DNA of 17,329 nucleotides from an uncultured Prevotellaceae bacterium (GCA_947303695.1 CAMYYX010000023.1:1-17329); one strand, 5' to 3'. Numbered from the stretch's first letter, positions 1 through 9,083 are shown. Numbers and translations: made by a program. Notes: generated from the sequence alone by a model not told the origin.

Positions 1-769
1 CCATACGCTTGAACATCTCGTCGAAGTCCACCTCGTGACCGTCGAACTCAGGACCGTCAACACATACGAACTTCGTTTTGCCACCTACAGTGATGCGGCA
101 AGCACCACACATACCCGTTCCGTCCACCATAATGGTGTTCAACGAAACATCAGTAGGCACGTTGTATTTCTTTGTCAGCAAGCAGCAGAACTTCATCATG
201 ATGGCAGGGCCGATGGCAAAACACTTGTCCACCTTCTCGCGCTGGATGACCTGCTCGATGCCCACAGTTACCACACCCTTCTGACCGTATGAGCCGTCGT
301 CGGTCATGATGATGACCTCGTCAGAGTGCTTGCGAACCTCATCCTCAAGGATGATCAGTTCCTTCGTACGTCCAGCCAATACACTGATGACGCGGTTTCC
401 AGCCTCCTTCAGCGCTTTGATGATAGGTAACATAGGAGCGACACCCACACCTCCTCCGGCACATACCACTGTACCGAATTTCTCGATGTGAGTAGCCTGT
501 CCCAGTGGACCTACCACGTCTGTGATGTAGTCGCCTACATTCAGGTGACAAAGCTTCGTAGAGCTGTATCCCACGGTCTGCACCACCAGTGTGATGGTAC
601 CTTTCTCCACATCGCTGTCGGCGATGGTTAATGGAATACGTTCACCCTTCTCGCCAGTACGTACAATTACGAAATGGCCTGCACGGCGTGACTTAGCTAT
701 AAGTGGTGCTTCAACTTCCAGTTTGAACACCTTTTCACTGAATTGCTGTTTGCTAACAATCTTGTTCAT
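1..769 (-). CDS. NfnA-like FAD/NAD(P)-binding oxidoreductase subunit (sulfide/dihydroorotate dehydrogenase-like), 3' end cut by window
   Basis: The first 256 residues are visible; the stop lies beyond base 1. The fold reads as a PyrK/NfnA-type ferredoxin reductase: an N-terminal FAD barrel (about 1-95, with HFVIVR and RIPLTIAD), an NAD(P)-binding glycine-rich stretch CAGGGVGVAPMLPI (about 105-118), and a C-terminal [2Fe-2S] loop with C221, C224 and C236 (MCGACR, VCVDGPEFDG). The usual first cysteine of PyrK is absent and an aspartate (DGTGMC) sits there, as in NfnA proteins, where an Asp ligand has been described. In Bacteroidales this subunit is normally followed by a GltA/NfnB-like subunit, and the pair moves electrons between NAD(P)H and ferredoxin or glutamate synthase chemistry; that partner would lie to the left, outside the window. 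The ATG at 769 is preceded by AAAAGGA 7 nt upstream. Perhaps 20-30 residues are missing. The family is clear; the exact electron partners are inference. Confidence 0.88.
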   Translation of the reverse strand, partial: MNKIVSKQQFSEKVFKLEVEAPLIAKSRRAGHFVIVRTGEKGERIPLTIADSDVEKGTITLVVQTVGYSSTKLCHLNVGDYITDVVGPLGQATHIEKFGTVVCAGGGVGVAPMLPIIKALKEAGNRVISVLAGRTKELIILEDEVRKHSDEVIIMTDDGSYGQKGVVTVGIEQVIQREKVDKCFAIGPAIMMKFCCLLTKKYNVPTDVSLNTIMVDGTGMCGACRITVGGKTKFVCVDGPEFDGHEVDFDEMFKRM

Positions 770-848
770 TGTCGAATCCTTTTATTTTCTTTTATTGTTG
801 TGTTTAACTATAACCTTAGTATATACGCGCCAGCGTGTGTATTGGCTG

Positions 849-856
849 CAAAGGTA
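849..856 (-). promoter_or_regulatory. Bacteroidetes -7 promoter element for the NfnA-like gene
   Basis: On the minus strand this reads TACCTTTG, an exact match to TAnnTTTG. No convincing TTTG is seen 19-21 bp further upstream. It would give a 5' leader of roughly 70 nt that contains an imperfect hairpin around 820-842 (GTAT/ATAC ends, CGC/GCG core). Confidence 0.6.
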
Positions 857-985
857 CGAAAAAATATCCAATAACTATTTACGAATAACGAATTTTCTCC
901 CTTTTTCCCTGTTTTGCTTTCTTCGGAAGTTAAAAAGGAGTGGTGCTCAGTGCATCGCATCATATTTAGTTGAAGGAGTGATGAC

Positions 986-1225
986 TCACTGCTTCTTATG
1001 CTTGAGAATGTTGATGACACTTAAGGTGATTGCGATGAGGAGAAATAAGGTAAACGTGATATGGTGGATGAGAGGGGAGGAATACATGAATTGGTAAAGC
1101 TGGGGCATACCAAAGATGCGAAACAGCAGACAAATGAGGTAGATGGCTATGTGTCCGAGGGTCTCAATCAGGAAAAAATTGATGAGAAACTGCACGATTT
1201 CGTTATTTGTCTTGAACCATTTCAT
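986..1225 (-). CDS. small membrane protein of unknown function (79 aa)
   Basis: I do not recognise a family. The protein has a short charged N-terminus (MKWFKTNNEI), then two hydrophobic stretches long enough to span the membrane (about 19-40 and 52-73), and ends with the basic tail KHKKQ, so a two-helix inner-membrane hairpin is likely. It stands alone between the NfnA-like gene (217 bp downstream) and the divergent DUF805 gene. A full Bacteroidetes promoter at 1273-1302 points at it, which is the main reason to treat it as real rather than as a random open frame. No good ribosome binding site is visible before the ATG at 1225. No terminator was found after the TGA stop. Confidence 0.6.
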   Translation of the reverse strand: MKWFKTNNEIVQFLINFFLIETLGHIAIYLICLLFRIFGMPQLYQFMYSSPLIHHITFTLFLLIAITLSVINILKHKKQ

Positions 1226-1272
1226 GTCGATGGGATGTCGTTATGTGTTATCTGCTAAGCGGATTTAGTGCA

Positions 1273-1302
1273 CAAATGTAAGGAAAATTGGCGAAAAAAC
1301 AA
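1273..1302 (-). promoter_or_regulatory. Bacteroidetes promoter for the 79-aa membrane protein
   Basis: On the minus strand TTG (1302-1300) is followed after 19 bp by TACATTTG (1280-1273), matching the -33/-7 consensus. It lies about 48 bp before the start codon of the small membrane protein and back to back with the DUF805 promoter. Confidence 0.72.
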
Positions 1303-1319
1303 TTTTTTTTGTTGAAATA

Positions 1320-1351
1320 TTTGGTGAAATTAACAATTTGTTATAACTTTG
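1320..1351 (+). promoter_or_regulatory. Bacteroidetes promoter for the DUF805 gene
   Basis: TTTG at 1320-1323 and TAACTTTG at 1344-1351 are separated by 20 bp, an exact match to the Bacteroidetes consensus. The predicted leader to the ATG at 1411 is about 50 nt, very AT-rich, and has no Shine-Dalgarno site, as in many well-expressed Bacteroidetes genes. Confidence 0.78.
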
Positions 1352-1410
1352 CACTCAAATTATAGTTTATTATTTATCACATAGTATTAACTTTTTAAAT
1401 TTTTATTATC

Positions 1411-1689
1411 ATGACATTTGGTGAGTCAATCAAAACTTGTTTCAGCAAGTTCGTAACTTATCAGGGACGTGCTTCACGTTCAGAGTATTGGTGGTTCCAG
1501 TTGTTTAACCTTCTTACTTGTGGTTGTGCAGGTGTAGGTTCACTTCCAGCAACAGCAGTAGCAATCCGTCGTCTCCACGACACTGGTCACTCAGGATGGT
1601 GGATTCTTTGCCCAATCGTTCCTATCTTCTTCATCTTCGGAAAGTCTCAGGAAGGTGACAACAAGTGGGGTCCTCAGCCAGAATCATAA
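1411..1689 (+). CDS. compact DUF805 family inner-membrane protein (92 aa)
   Basis: The ends carry the family signatures: YQGRASRSEYWWFQLFN near residues 18-34 and AIRRLHDTGHSGWW near 51-65, then a hydrophobic helix (ILCPIVPIFFIFG) and the tail GDNKWGPQPES. DUF805 proteins are small membrane proteins of unknown function, usually longer than this with several helices. Here the segment between the two signatures is only about 17-20 residues (with a CGCAG motif), so one or two membrane helices of the usual fold seem to be missing. The gene is monocistronic, with its own promoter and a strong terminator. All four Arg codons are CGT and Phe/Asn/Lys favour TTC/AAC/AAG, which suggests high expression. 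The family assignment is firm; the role is unknown. Confidence 0.87.
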   Translation: MTFGESIKTCFSKFVTYQGRASRSEYWWFQLFNLLTCGCAGVGSLPATAVAIRRLHDTGHSGWWILCPIVPIFFIFGKSQEGDNKWGPQPES

Positions 1690-1709
1690 GATATTATACA
1701 TATCAAAAG

Positions 1710-1744
1710 AATGGTGCTACACTATGTGTGCGGCACCATTTTTT
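1710..1744 (+). terminator. intrinsic terminator of the DUF805 gene
   Basis: The stem AATGGTGC/GCACCATT (1710-1717 with 1733-1740) has an inner ACAC/GTGT stem and a TAT loop, and is followed by a T tract through 1744. The TAA stop of the convergent AddB-type gene is at 1743-1745, so the hairpin also lies just past that gene. In that direction the T tract is weaker (TCTTTTGA), so bidirectional use is possible but less certain. Confidence 0.85.
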
Positions 1745-4700
1745 ATTTGCGGTTGCAGAGTTGGCTGAATGGGCAGCGTTCACAAACTTCTGTGTCGGCG
1801 GTTTGTGTGAACGGTGTATCGACATCGTAGATCTCGGCGAGTAGGGAAGAGAGTCGCTGGTGGAACTCTTCGTGACACTGTTGCTGATAGTCGGTGATAT
1901 GTTCTTTATCCAAATGAATGCCTGGCTTCTCGGGATTCATTTGACGCTTGATATACAGCAATGTTGGCATGATGGCAGGTAAGGATTCTCCCTTGTCGAG
2001 AGCTATCGCCATGCGGACTTCACTATAACAGAAGGTCTGGAAGATGTGGCCCGAACGGTTCTTGGACGGTGTGAAGAGATCTTCAATGGTATTTGCTTTC
2101 TTCTCTTTAATGGAGGTCTTGTAGTCGACGATGCGATAATGACGAGTACCATTGAGAGTGACTATGTCCTCACGGTCGATGATTCCTCCAATTGTTTGTG
2201 AGCATTGGCGTTCATTGCTCTCGAAGTGGATGTCGTGATAATACTTCTCCTCAATAGACAGGATAGTGAGGGGAGCGAGCTGGTAGTCATTCTTGAGCTG
2301 CTTCTCCATATAGCGAGCAATGACCTCATGATTGAGCAGCTGGGTGCCGTTGAGGTCGAGTGTGAATTGATCGTTAGCCACCAGTTGCTCGTTGATGTTG
2401 AACATCTTACATGCAAATCCCTTATCGACACAGCGACGGATGTGTTGGTGTCCCTGTTTTGTGATGGTGAGAGTGCCATCAGTATCGTTGATATAGTGTA
2501 GGAAGAACGAACGGTCAAGTTCCACACCGATTTTATCTTTATAGAACCATTCCATAGCATTGTGGAAGATACTTCCAAACACATTGTCGGCTACATCCTC
2601 GTTGATTTCCTCTTCCTCCCGATAGCCGCAGATATACTGAAGAAAGAAGCGGAGCGGACAGTCAAGGTATGTGTTGAGAGCGGATGGGCTAAACGATTTG
2701 ATTTCTTCAAGGGCTTTGCGTACCTTGTTGCAGGATTTGTCAACAGATATTTCAAATCTCTTTTCGGAAGATTCCGAAGTTGTCGTGTCTGGTGCTGTAG
2801 GGTTAGTAATCGCAAACTCCTGTAGAGTGGATTCGGCTGACAGAATGCGCTCTTTCTCGTATTTCAGCTGCATCATAAAACGGCTCATCTCACCTCGATG
2901 AAGTCCGTCTGTCGACTCATTGTACACAAGTGTGATATGCTTGGCTCGTTGGAGCAGACGATAGAAATAATAGGCATATAGTCCTAGCTGACGTTCTGCT
3001 GTCGTCATGTCGTTAGCTTTGCGTAGGAAATGGAGGATGAATGAGGTGTGTGAAGTGTTTTTAGGTAGCATCCCTTCGTTGACAGAAAGCATGATGACAT
3101 TATCAAAATCGAGGTTACGTGTTTCCAGAATCCCCATGAGCTGAATGCCGATGGCGGGTTCACCATGGAACGCGATGCTCTTGCTGCTGATGGCTTGGCG
3201 GATGAGATGTATCAGTGTGTCGAACGAAGTGAACTCAAGACCATGGTTCTCTATTAGGTCGCAATAGTTGTTGATCATGGTCCATGCTGCATACATTGCT
3301 TCGGAATAGAGTTCGGACGAAAGTTGTTGGAGTTGCACCTCGCTCTTCGATAGTTGGATAGCTACTCTCTGAACGATGTTAGCCGTATGCTTCAAAACAC
3401 CAAGATGATCGGTCGGAGGTGCGGCAAACACATCTTCGATGAACTCTCCCTTAAAATCACTCACATAAGGGTAGGTGGTGTTTTTGTGACGGAACTGTGT
3501 CATGAGGTCGAGTGCCCCTTGTTTGTTCATCATCATCATATACGGATGCTGCAACACCTTCTCTGCATAGATGTAGCGCCATTTCCCTTCTGATGTCTTC
3601 TTCGATACACCCATCCAACCACGGAAATAGAGGTCGAGCAGTGAAGTGACGAAACTGGCCACAGGTGTGCTCTGCATGGGATAACCCATCGTGATGTTAA
3701 GTAGTGTGGGTTGTTGGTTGGCTCCATAGGTGGAAGGAATGGCACGGAGCGTAGGCATCAGCAGTTGCTCGTCGCAAAGAACGACGGCTGTCTTGTTGAG
3801 CGGTTCGTCTGCCTTCAATGTCTTTTGCAACCATTCATTTACATACTGGCATTGTGCGTTATCGGTCGATGCTGCTACGAACTGGATGTCTTTCTTCTCT
3901 CTGAACCCTTGATAGGTCTCAGGACTATTGGAGAGGCTGTTACCGAAACGTCTGATGTTTTCGTTAATGAACATACCTGCCTCGAATGGGGAATTGGCCT
4001 TGTTGTACACTTCGTCGTAATCCCAATAGAAGCGGACGTCGCAGTTTTCGCGTAGGAAGAGGAACAGTATCTTATCTGTTTGGTTGAGCACATTGAAACC
4101 GACGATGGATACATGGCTGTAGCGCGAAAGAATGATTTCGCGTAGTGTCCCGTCATCCTTACCTTCCTTCAGCTGTTCAGCAATCGTACGTTTCATCATG
4201 CCGTCGTAAGCCAATCCTTTCTTTTGTAGGCTCGAGCGGAAGGTGTGATAGATGTCTGACATTGCGTTCCACATGTGTAGGTAGCGCTTGTGTAGCTCGG
4301 TAATGGCATCCGTGGAGAAGTTGTTGAACAGCCGTCGGATGACCTGTTCCTGCTCTTCGTCGATAAAGTCGAAGTTGGTCAGTTTCTCAATGTCAGTGAT
4401 ATTGATGAAGAGCGACTTTGCATCAACCATGTTGTTGTCGATGTCCTCGAAGTCGTTGAGCAGAATCTCTCCCCATGAGTAGAATTGGTCGAAAGTCTCT
4501 TCGCTTTTGGTCACCTCGACATATGCTTTGTAGAGGTAGTAAACAAGGAGCGACTTGTCTGCGACCGTAAGTTGGCTCAGTGCCAGATAAATCTCGCTAA
4601 TGGTGGTATAGTGGGGTGCCCAGAAGGGAGGGGTGATGTAGTCGGTTAGGTATTGGTTGAAGAACAGACAGGCACGCTTATTGGGAAAAACCACGGTGTG

Positions 4701-4778
4701 GTCTTGCAACATGATGCCGTCTTGCTGATTTGTCCGTTCTACCAAATCACGGGCCACTCTACTTAGAAATTCTTTCAT
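1743..4778 (-). CDS. addB: AddB-type PD-(D/E)XK nuclease subunit of the recombination helicase-nuclease
   Basis: This 1011-residue protein is the presumed partner of the AddA-type enzyme encoded just upstream; together they resect double-strand breaks for RecA loading. The C-terminal nuclease is clear: SALNTYLDCPLRFF (C707), FGSIFHNAMEW (H739), GIIDRED (D868) and VDYKTS (D885, K887). The 4Fe-4S signature of AddB is complete: C707 plus C999, C1002 and C1008 in CERCPFSQLC. The N-terminal part is helicase-like but shows no Walker A (it opens with VVFPNKRACLFF), so this subunit is probably not an active ATPase. Its ATG follows the addA stop by 1 nt with GAGGAAGG as a ribosome site inside the addA 3' end, so translational coupling is likely. 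The nuclease is certain; the symbol rests on context and the Fe-S signature. Confidence 0.9.
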   Translation of the reverse strand: MKEFLSRVARDLVERTNQQDGIMLQDHTVVFPNKRACLFFNQYLTDYITPPFWAPHYTTISEIYLALSQLTVADKSLLVYYLYKAYVEVTKSEETFDQFYSWGEILLNDFEDIDNNMVDAKSLFINITDIEKLTNFDFIDEEQEQVIRRLFNNFSTDAITELHKRYLHMWNAMSDIYHTFRSSLQKKGLAYDGMMKRTIAEQLKEGKDDGTLREIILSRYSHVSIVGFNVLNQTDKILFLFLRENCDVRFYWDYDEVYNKANSPFEAGMFINENIRRFGNSLSNSPETYQGFREKKDIQFVAASTDNAQCQYVNEWLQKTLKADEPLNKTAVVLCDEQLLMPTLRAIPSTYGANQQPTLLNITMGYPMQSTPVASFVTSLLDLYFRGWMGVSKKTSEGKWRYIYAEKVLQHPYMMMMNKQGALDLMTQFRHKNTTYPYVSDFKGEFIEDVFAAPPTDHLGVLKHTANIVQRVAIQLSKSEVQLQQLSSELYSEAMYAAWTMINNYCDLIENHGLEFTSFDTLIHLIRQAISSKSIAFHGEPAIGIQLMGILETRNLDFDNVIMLSVNEGMLPKNTSHTSFILHFLRKANDMTTAERQLGLYAYYFYRLLQRAKHITLVYNESTDGLHRGEMSRFMMQLKYEKERILSAESTLQEFAITNPTAPDTTTSESSEKRFEISVDKSCNKVRKALEEIKSFSPSALNTYLDCPLRFFLQYICGYREEEEINEDVADNVFGSIFHNAMEWFYKDKIGVELDRSFFLHYINDTDGTLTITKQGHQHIRRCVDKGFACKMFNINEQLVANDQFTLDLNGTQLLNHEVIARYMEKQLKNDYQLAPLTILSIEEKYYHDIHFESNERQCSQTIGGIIDREDIVTLNGTRHYRIVDYKTSIKEKKANTIEDLFTPSKNRSGHIFQTFCYSEVRMAIALDKGESLPAIMPTLLYIKRQMNPEKPGIHLDKEHITDYQQQCHEEFHQRLSSLLAEIYDVDTPFTQTADTEVCERCPFSQLCNRK

Positions 4779-4779
4779 T

Positions 4780-7700
4780 TTAACCTTCCTCTTTAACTAT
4801 CTCGTTGTCCTTCAGATACCAGATGTATCCATGTACGTTGTGCATACCCATTTCCCTTAACAAACGGATGTACTTACGTACCTGCCATTGATGCTCATCA
4901 CATTTCTGCCCTGTCTTGTAGTCGATAACGATGGTTTCGTTGTCGTTATAGATGACTCTGTCGGGACGTTTCGACAGGGCAATGCCGTCCTTTACGGTGA
5001 TGATGCTGGATTCGTTGAGTACTTTCCATGAAGGGTCGAACCACTTGCGTGCCTGTGGGTTGCTCATGAGTTGGTCGACGATTCGCTCCATCTCATCCGC
5101 AAATACCTTGTCCTTTAGCACTCCCTCTTGACGCAGTTGGTTCATCACCTTCGGAATATCGTTCATATCGTGTATGGATTCAAAGATCTTATGTACCACA
5201 AGTCCTTTGCTGATGTACGACATCTCACCCTCTTCATGGTCGGCGACAAACTCCTTGGAGTGGTTCGACTGACGGAACGCTACTTTCATCTCGCTGTCCC
5301 GATAGTCGATTTCAATGCTGTTTCCATGTTCTTTGTTGTCGCAATGCGGTACGATGCTACCCATAGGTAATGTCAGACCCTCTGTAGCATTTCTGATGAC
5401 ATCGTATGTGGTATATTTACCAATTTCTTCGTCGTTCTTTTTGTTTGTTTTTTTACAGACTTTTTTGTCTGTAATAATGAAGAGGTTGTGAACGGCACGT
5501 GTGAATGCTACATACAGCAGGTTGAGGTTGTCCACATAGTTCTTCATCTGTTCCTGTTCGTATTGACGACTAAAATCCGATTCGTGGAGGTCGTTATTGA
5601 ATTGCACAGGAATCACTGGCAGATGTTCTTTGTCATTGTGCTTACACCAGATTATAGACGTCTTACCTCCCATATTCCAATTACAGTAGGGGATAATCAC
5701 GGTGTGAAACTCTAATCCCTTCGACTTATGAATTGACATCAGCTGAATACCGTTGATGCTCGATGCTGGTATCGTCTTTTTGTGTAGTGTCTCTTCCCAA
5801 TAGTCAATTAGTCCGTGCAGGTCGGCACCCTTATCTTCGACGAATGCTGCCACTTCGTCCATGAAGCAGAACAAATAGGGCGACTGTCCCTTCATTGTAT
5901 CTAATCCGAAAAGCCGATGCAACTCTACGCATAATTCATACAGCGGTAACACCTGAAGCTCCTCCATACGACTGACAAATCCTTCAGGCAGTAAGTTCGC
6001 CCATTCTGATTCTGTTGCCTGAAGCACTTGCGCGGCATTCGTACCTGTCACATGGTTTCCACAGACGAGAGTCTGATACTTCATCGCCAATGTCATGTAT
6101 AAGAATAGATGGAACGGCATTTTCCCATTTTCATTTACCCCGTCCGTGAAGTTGGATATCACCTTCATGGCGAGTATCATAATGGCCAGCGCATCTGATG
6201 AATCAAGTTGATAAGCTTCGTTGCTGACTACACTTACTTCCGGCATCATGTTCTTCAGGTGGTTGGATATCGCCTTCAAGTTTTCGTTGGTGCGTGTCAG
6301 AATCGTTATGTCATTGGCTTGAACGTGTTGGTTGTAAATCAGGTCGCGGACAATGCGTTCTACTTCATCCAACATGGCGTCTCTGTCCGTGCTCTCCGTT
6401 GCTTCAGCTTCTTTCTTATCATCTTGGTTGAGATTAACGACTTCCACGTATCCGCATCCGGCATGTCGTTCATCTAGTTTCTGTTCCACTTCGTTGTAAG
6501 CCGTCTCAATCTCTTGTGCGTCAGTCGAATCTGGAAACTGGTTGCGGAAGTAGCTCGCTACATCCTTATAGGCTTTCGTGAAGAATTTGTTGTTGAAATC
6601 GACAATATGTTCATCGCTACGACGGTTAGTGTCCAAAGCCTTCTGCAGACTCTCTTCGTCAATCACATCCTTGAACACCACGTTCTTTCCAATGTTATTC
6701 AAGATGCTCCAGTCGCTGTTACGCCATCGATAGATGCTCTGTTTTACATCACCCACGATCAGGCACATGCATCCTCGATCGATACATTCCTTGATAAGTG
6801 GTATGAAATTCTTCCACTGCAGTTCGCTCGTATCTTGGAATTCGTCGATCATGATGAATTTGAATGACGAAGCAGCCTTCTCGTAGATGAACGGGATGTC
6901 GTTTCCGTTGATAATTTCATTCAGTTTATAGGCCGTGTCAGCAAGAATGAATCGATTGGTCTCGTTGTTGATTTTGCGTAAGGTCGCATCGACCATCCCC
7001 AACAGACTCATCTGGTTCAGATGACGCAGAATGGCATTGATGGTGTTTTCTTGTCTGCGAAGGTCGAGCTCGCGATTCATCATTTGCTGGAACACCGGCT
7101 TGTGAATGCGGTTCAACTCCTCATTCTTCAACCAATCGGTATCGGGATTGGCAACCCAGGCAGCTGGAATGCGGGGTACTTCGCATTTGGCAATTTTCGG
7201 GAAGAATGCATAAACTCCAGTTCCTCCTCTTATGAAATATGAGGAATCAAGTGCATATTGTTCGCAATAGTCAATAAAGGACTGTGCATTCTGACGGTGC
7301 TCGGTTTGAATCGAATCGAGTTCCTGTTGTAATTCGTGTTTGTATTTCGTGTAGAAGCCTTTTTCTGAGGTCTTTTCGTTGATTGCCTTCTCGTGCTGGA
7401 GGTATTGCTCATTGAAGATGTTGCGGCTGAAATCGGCCACTTCTGCTTCAATCTTCCAGTTCTTGTCTTCTTTGTTGATATTGTCCTGTACATATGCCAG
7501 TACGGCTTTGTACACACTATCATCTTTGTTCATCCACTCAATCATTTTGTGTACAGCATCAGCCAGCGCCTCCTCCTGATTCAAGTCGATTCGTAGGTTG
7601 GCAGTCAGGTTGAGTTCGTGAGCTAAGTCGCGGATGATGCTTTGAAAGAAAGAGTCGATGGTCTCGATGCGGAAATGGCTGTAGTCGTGTAGTATGTGTG

Positions 7701-7998
7701 ACAAAGCTCTCTGACATGTCTGCCGGATATCATTTTCCGTCTTGGAGCCTTTGAACCTTTCCATCAGCACATTCAGGTATATGCCAGCATTTGGATTGTT
7801 TGTGGCGATACCATGCAGTGTGTCAACTATACGTGTCTTCATCTCGTTTGTGGCCTTGTTGGTGAAGGTCACAGCGAGAATGTGCTTGTAATTATCCGGA
7901 TTGTCAATGAGTAGGCTGATGTATTCAATGGTCAATGTAAAAGTCTTCCCACTTCCAGCCGACGCACGTCCCACTTTTAGTTTTCCAATGTTAGTCAT
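4780..7998 (-). CDS. addA: AddA-type UvrD/Rep (SF1A) helicase with C-terminal nuclease
   Basis: This 1072-residue protein carries a full set of superfamily 1 helicase motifs in order: Walker A ASAGSGKT (12-19), Walker B IDEFQDT (D385, E386), motif III VGDVKQSIYRWR (415-426), motif V SIHKSKGLEF (H757 onward) and motif VI YVAFTRA (R834). A RecB-like nuclease follows, with LVVHKIFE (H936), RPDR (D1013) and VIDYKTG (D1026, K1028). This is the AddA layout: ATP-driven 3'-5' translocation plus one nuclease, paired with the second nuclease in AddB. It lies in an operon after the glycosyltransferase, whose last 8 bp overlap its start, and before addB. All catalytic residues seen are intact, so a working enzyme is expected. 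RecB is a possible alternative name, but there is no RecC or RecD nearby and the AddB partner has the Fe-S cysteines. Confidence 0.92.
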   Translation of the reverse strand: MTNIGKLKVGRASAGSGKTFTLTIEYISLLIDNPDNYKHILAVTFTNKATNEMKTRIVDTLHGIATNNPNAGIYLNVLMERFKGSKTENDIRQTCQRALSHILHDYSHFRIETIDSFFQSIIRDLAHELNLTANLRIDLNQEEALADAVHKMIEWMNKDDSVYKAVLAYVQDNINKEDKNWKIEAEVADFSRNIFNEQYLQHEKAINEKTSEKGFYTKYKHELQQELDSIQTEHRQNAQSFIDYCEQYALDSSYFIRGGTGVYAFFPKIAKCEVPRIPAAWVANPDTDWLKNEELNRIHKPVFQQMMNRELDLRRQENTINAILRHLNQMSLLGMVDATLRKINNETNRFILADTAYKLNEIINGNDIPFIYEKAASSFKFIMIDEFQDTSELQWKNFIPLIKECIDRGCMCLIVGDVKQSIYRWRNSDWSILNNIGKNVVFKDVIDEESLQKALDTNRRSDEHIVDFNNKFFTKAYKDVASYFRNQFPDSTDAQEIETAYNEVEQKLDERHAGCGYVEVVNLNQDDKKEAEATESTDRDAMLDEVERIVRDLIYNQHVQANDITILTRTNENLKAISNHLKNMMPEVSVVSNEAYQLDSSDALAIMILAMKVISNFTDGVNENGKMPFHLFLYMTLAMKYQTLVCGNHVTGTNAAQVLQATESEWANLLPEGFVSRMEELQVLPLYELCVELHRLFGLDTMKGQSPYLFCFMDEVAAFVEDKGADLHGLIDYWEETLHKKTIPASSINGIQLMSIHKSKGLEFHTVIIPYCNWNMGGKTSIIWCKHNDKEHLPVIPVQFNNDLHESDFSRQYEQEQMKNYVDNLNLLYVAFTRAVHNLFIITDKKVCKKTNKKNDEEIGKYTTYDVIRNATEGLTLPMGSIVPHCDNKEHGNSIEIDYRDSEMKVAFRQSNHSKEFVADHEEGEMSYISKGLVVHKIFESIHDMNDIPKVMNQLRQEGVLKDKVFADEMERIVDQLMSNPQARKWFDPSWKVLNESSIITVKDGIALSKRPDRVIYNDNETIVIDYKTGQKCDEHQWQVRKYIRLLREMGMHNVHGYIWYLKDNEIVKEEG

Positions 7999-8884
7999 GA
8001 CGGTCGAGGTTTAGAAGTAACAGAAGTTTGTAAAAATCGAATACACGGAGGTTGGGATTTGGGCTGCATAAGTTATCTCGCATTTCCTGCCTTGTTAGAG
8101 AGAAAATGCATCGTAGTAATGGCGCAATATGCCAGCGTTTAAGTTTCCGCTCGTGAGTGAGTAGTCGTGAGTATCCTTCCATCTTCTCACGTATTTCATA
8201 TAAAGTGGCGATAGCTTCCTCGGTCTTTTGTACAAAGGCAGCGTTCGATTCGAAATGAGCGAATCCCACAGGATTGTCGATATTCGTAACCTTGATGCCA
8301 CAATCAGCTAACTGTTTGCCGTAGAGTACATCTTCGTACCCATAATGGCGAATGCTTTCGTCCAATGGGTGCGACAGGAACAGTTGACGAGTTATCATGA
8401 AGTTTGATGTATGGAAATCATGGTTCGTGTCCGTGTCGTCGTTGTGTTTGCGGTTCAGTTGTCGTGCTCGACGTTCATAACGATAACGCAGATTGTTGTT
8501 CCATTTGTCATCTTCTTCTACCACATATCCTCCCTGACAAATGACGGCATCCGTCGTCAAATAACGTTGAACGTATTCTGAGGAAAAAATGCTCATGTGG
8601 CTGTCTATAAATAACAATCTATCTCCTTGTGCCTTTTGTGCCAAAAAGTTCCTAACACGACTACGGCCAATGTTGTCTTCTAATCGAATAAAAGTGCTAT
8701 GGCTCAGAGACTCCACGGAATTTTGTACAGTTTGCCACACAACATCCCCCTTCGAACCATCATCGACGACAATGATTTCGTACTCCAACTGCTCGTTTTG
8801 AGCCAAAGACTCACATTGTTGATGCAAAGCAGTCACCAACTCACTACAATCATATTCATAAGTGGGAATCAAAATTGACAACAT
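7991..8884 (-). CDS. family 2 glycosyltransferase (297 aa)
   Basis: This is a GT-A fold enzyme, probably cytoplasmic, transferring a sugar from a nucleotide-sugar donor. Visible motifs are MLSILIPTYEYD at the start, the donor-binding VVDDGS (about 39-44), NIGRSRVRNF (about 75-84), a metal-site equivalent FIDSHM (DSH in place of DXD, about 97-102), TSNFMITR, and the acceptor/catalytic region YGYEDVLYG (ED). The length is normal for a single-domain GT2. The acceptor and donor cannot be read from the sequence. No other polysaccharide genes are present; instead it leads the addA-addB unit and overlaps addA by 8 bp (stop TAA at 7993-7991, addA ATG at 7998). Upstream on the minus strand, TAACTTCG at 8929-8922 is one mismatch from the -7 consensus, without a matching -33 element. 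Confidence 0.9.
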   Translation of the reverse strand: MLSILIPTYEYDCSELVTALHQQCESLAQNEQLEYEIIVVDDGSKGDVVWQTVQNSVESLSHSTFIRLEDNIGRSRVRNFLAQKAQGDRLLFIDSHMSIFSSEYVQRYLTTDAVICQGGYVVEEDDKWNNNLRYRYERRARQLNRKHNDDTDTNHDFHTSNFMITRQLFLSHPLDESIRHYGYEDVLYGKQLADCGIKVTNIDNPVGFAHFESNAAFVQKTEEAIATLYEIREKMEGYSRLLTHERKLKRWHIAPLLRCIFSLTRQEMRDNLCSPNPNLRVFDFYKLLLLLNLDRHD

Positions 8885-8980
8885 CGCGTAGCTTTTTACT
8901 CAAAAAGAAGGGTTACGGCTACGAAGTTACAACTTTTTTTGAAAAGTAAAGAAGAAAAGTGTGAAAAAACACAAAAAAAG

Positions 8981-9011
8981 TTTGTTGCATAAAATAAATA
9001 TATTAACTTTG
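8981..9011 (+). promoter_or_regulatory. Bacteroidetes promoter for the 74-aa HTH gene
   Basis: TTTG at 8981-8984 and TAACTTTG at 9004-9011 are separated by exactly 19 bp. The leader to the ATG at 9084 is about 65 nt and contains AACTC...GAGTT (inverted) and GAGTTA twice (direct), which could be operator-like; this last point is speculative. Confidence 0.78.
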
Positions 9012-9083
9012 CATCGAACTCAATAAGTATTCAAAAGAGTTAGGTAATTTTCAGAGTTATAACCCTTAAAACAAATTAAAACG

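Noticed and set aside
591..1097. 168-codon plus-strand frame
   Set aside because: It covers the 5' end of the NfnA-like gene on the opposite strand and its promoter region, and then the 3' end of the 79-aa gene; its composition is that of non-coding AT-rich DNA.
8955..8982. GTGT...ACAC hairpin with A/T runs as a terminator between the divergent GT2 and HTH genes
   Set aside because: The stem is only four base pairs and no gene ends there on either strand; it overlaps the HTH promoter region.
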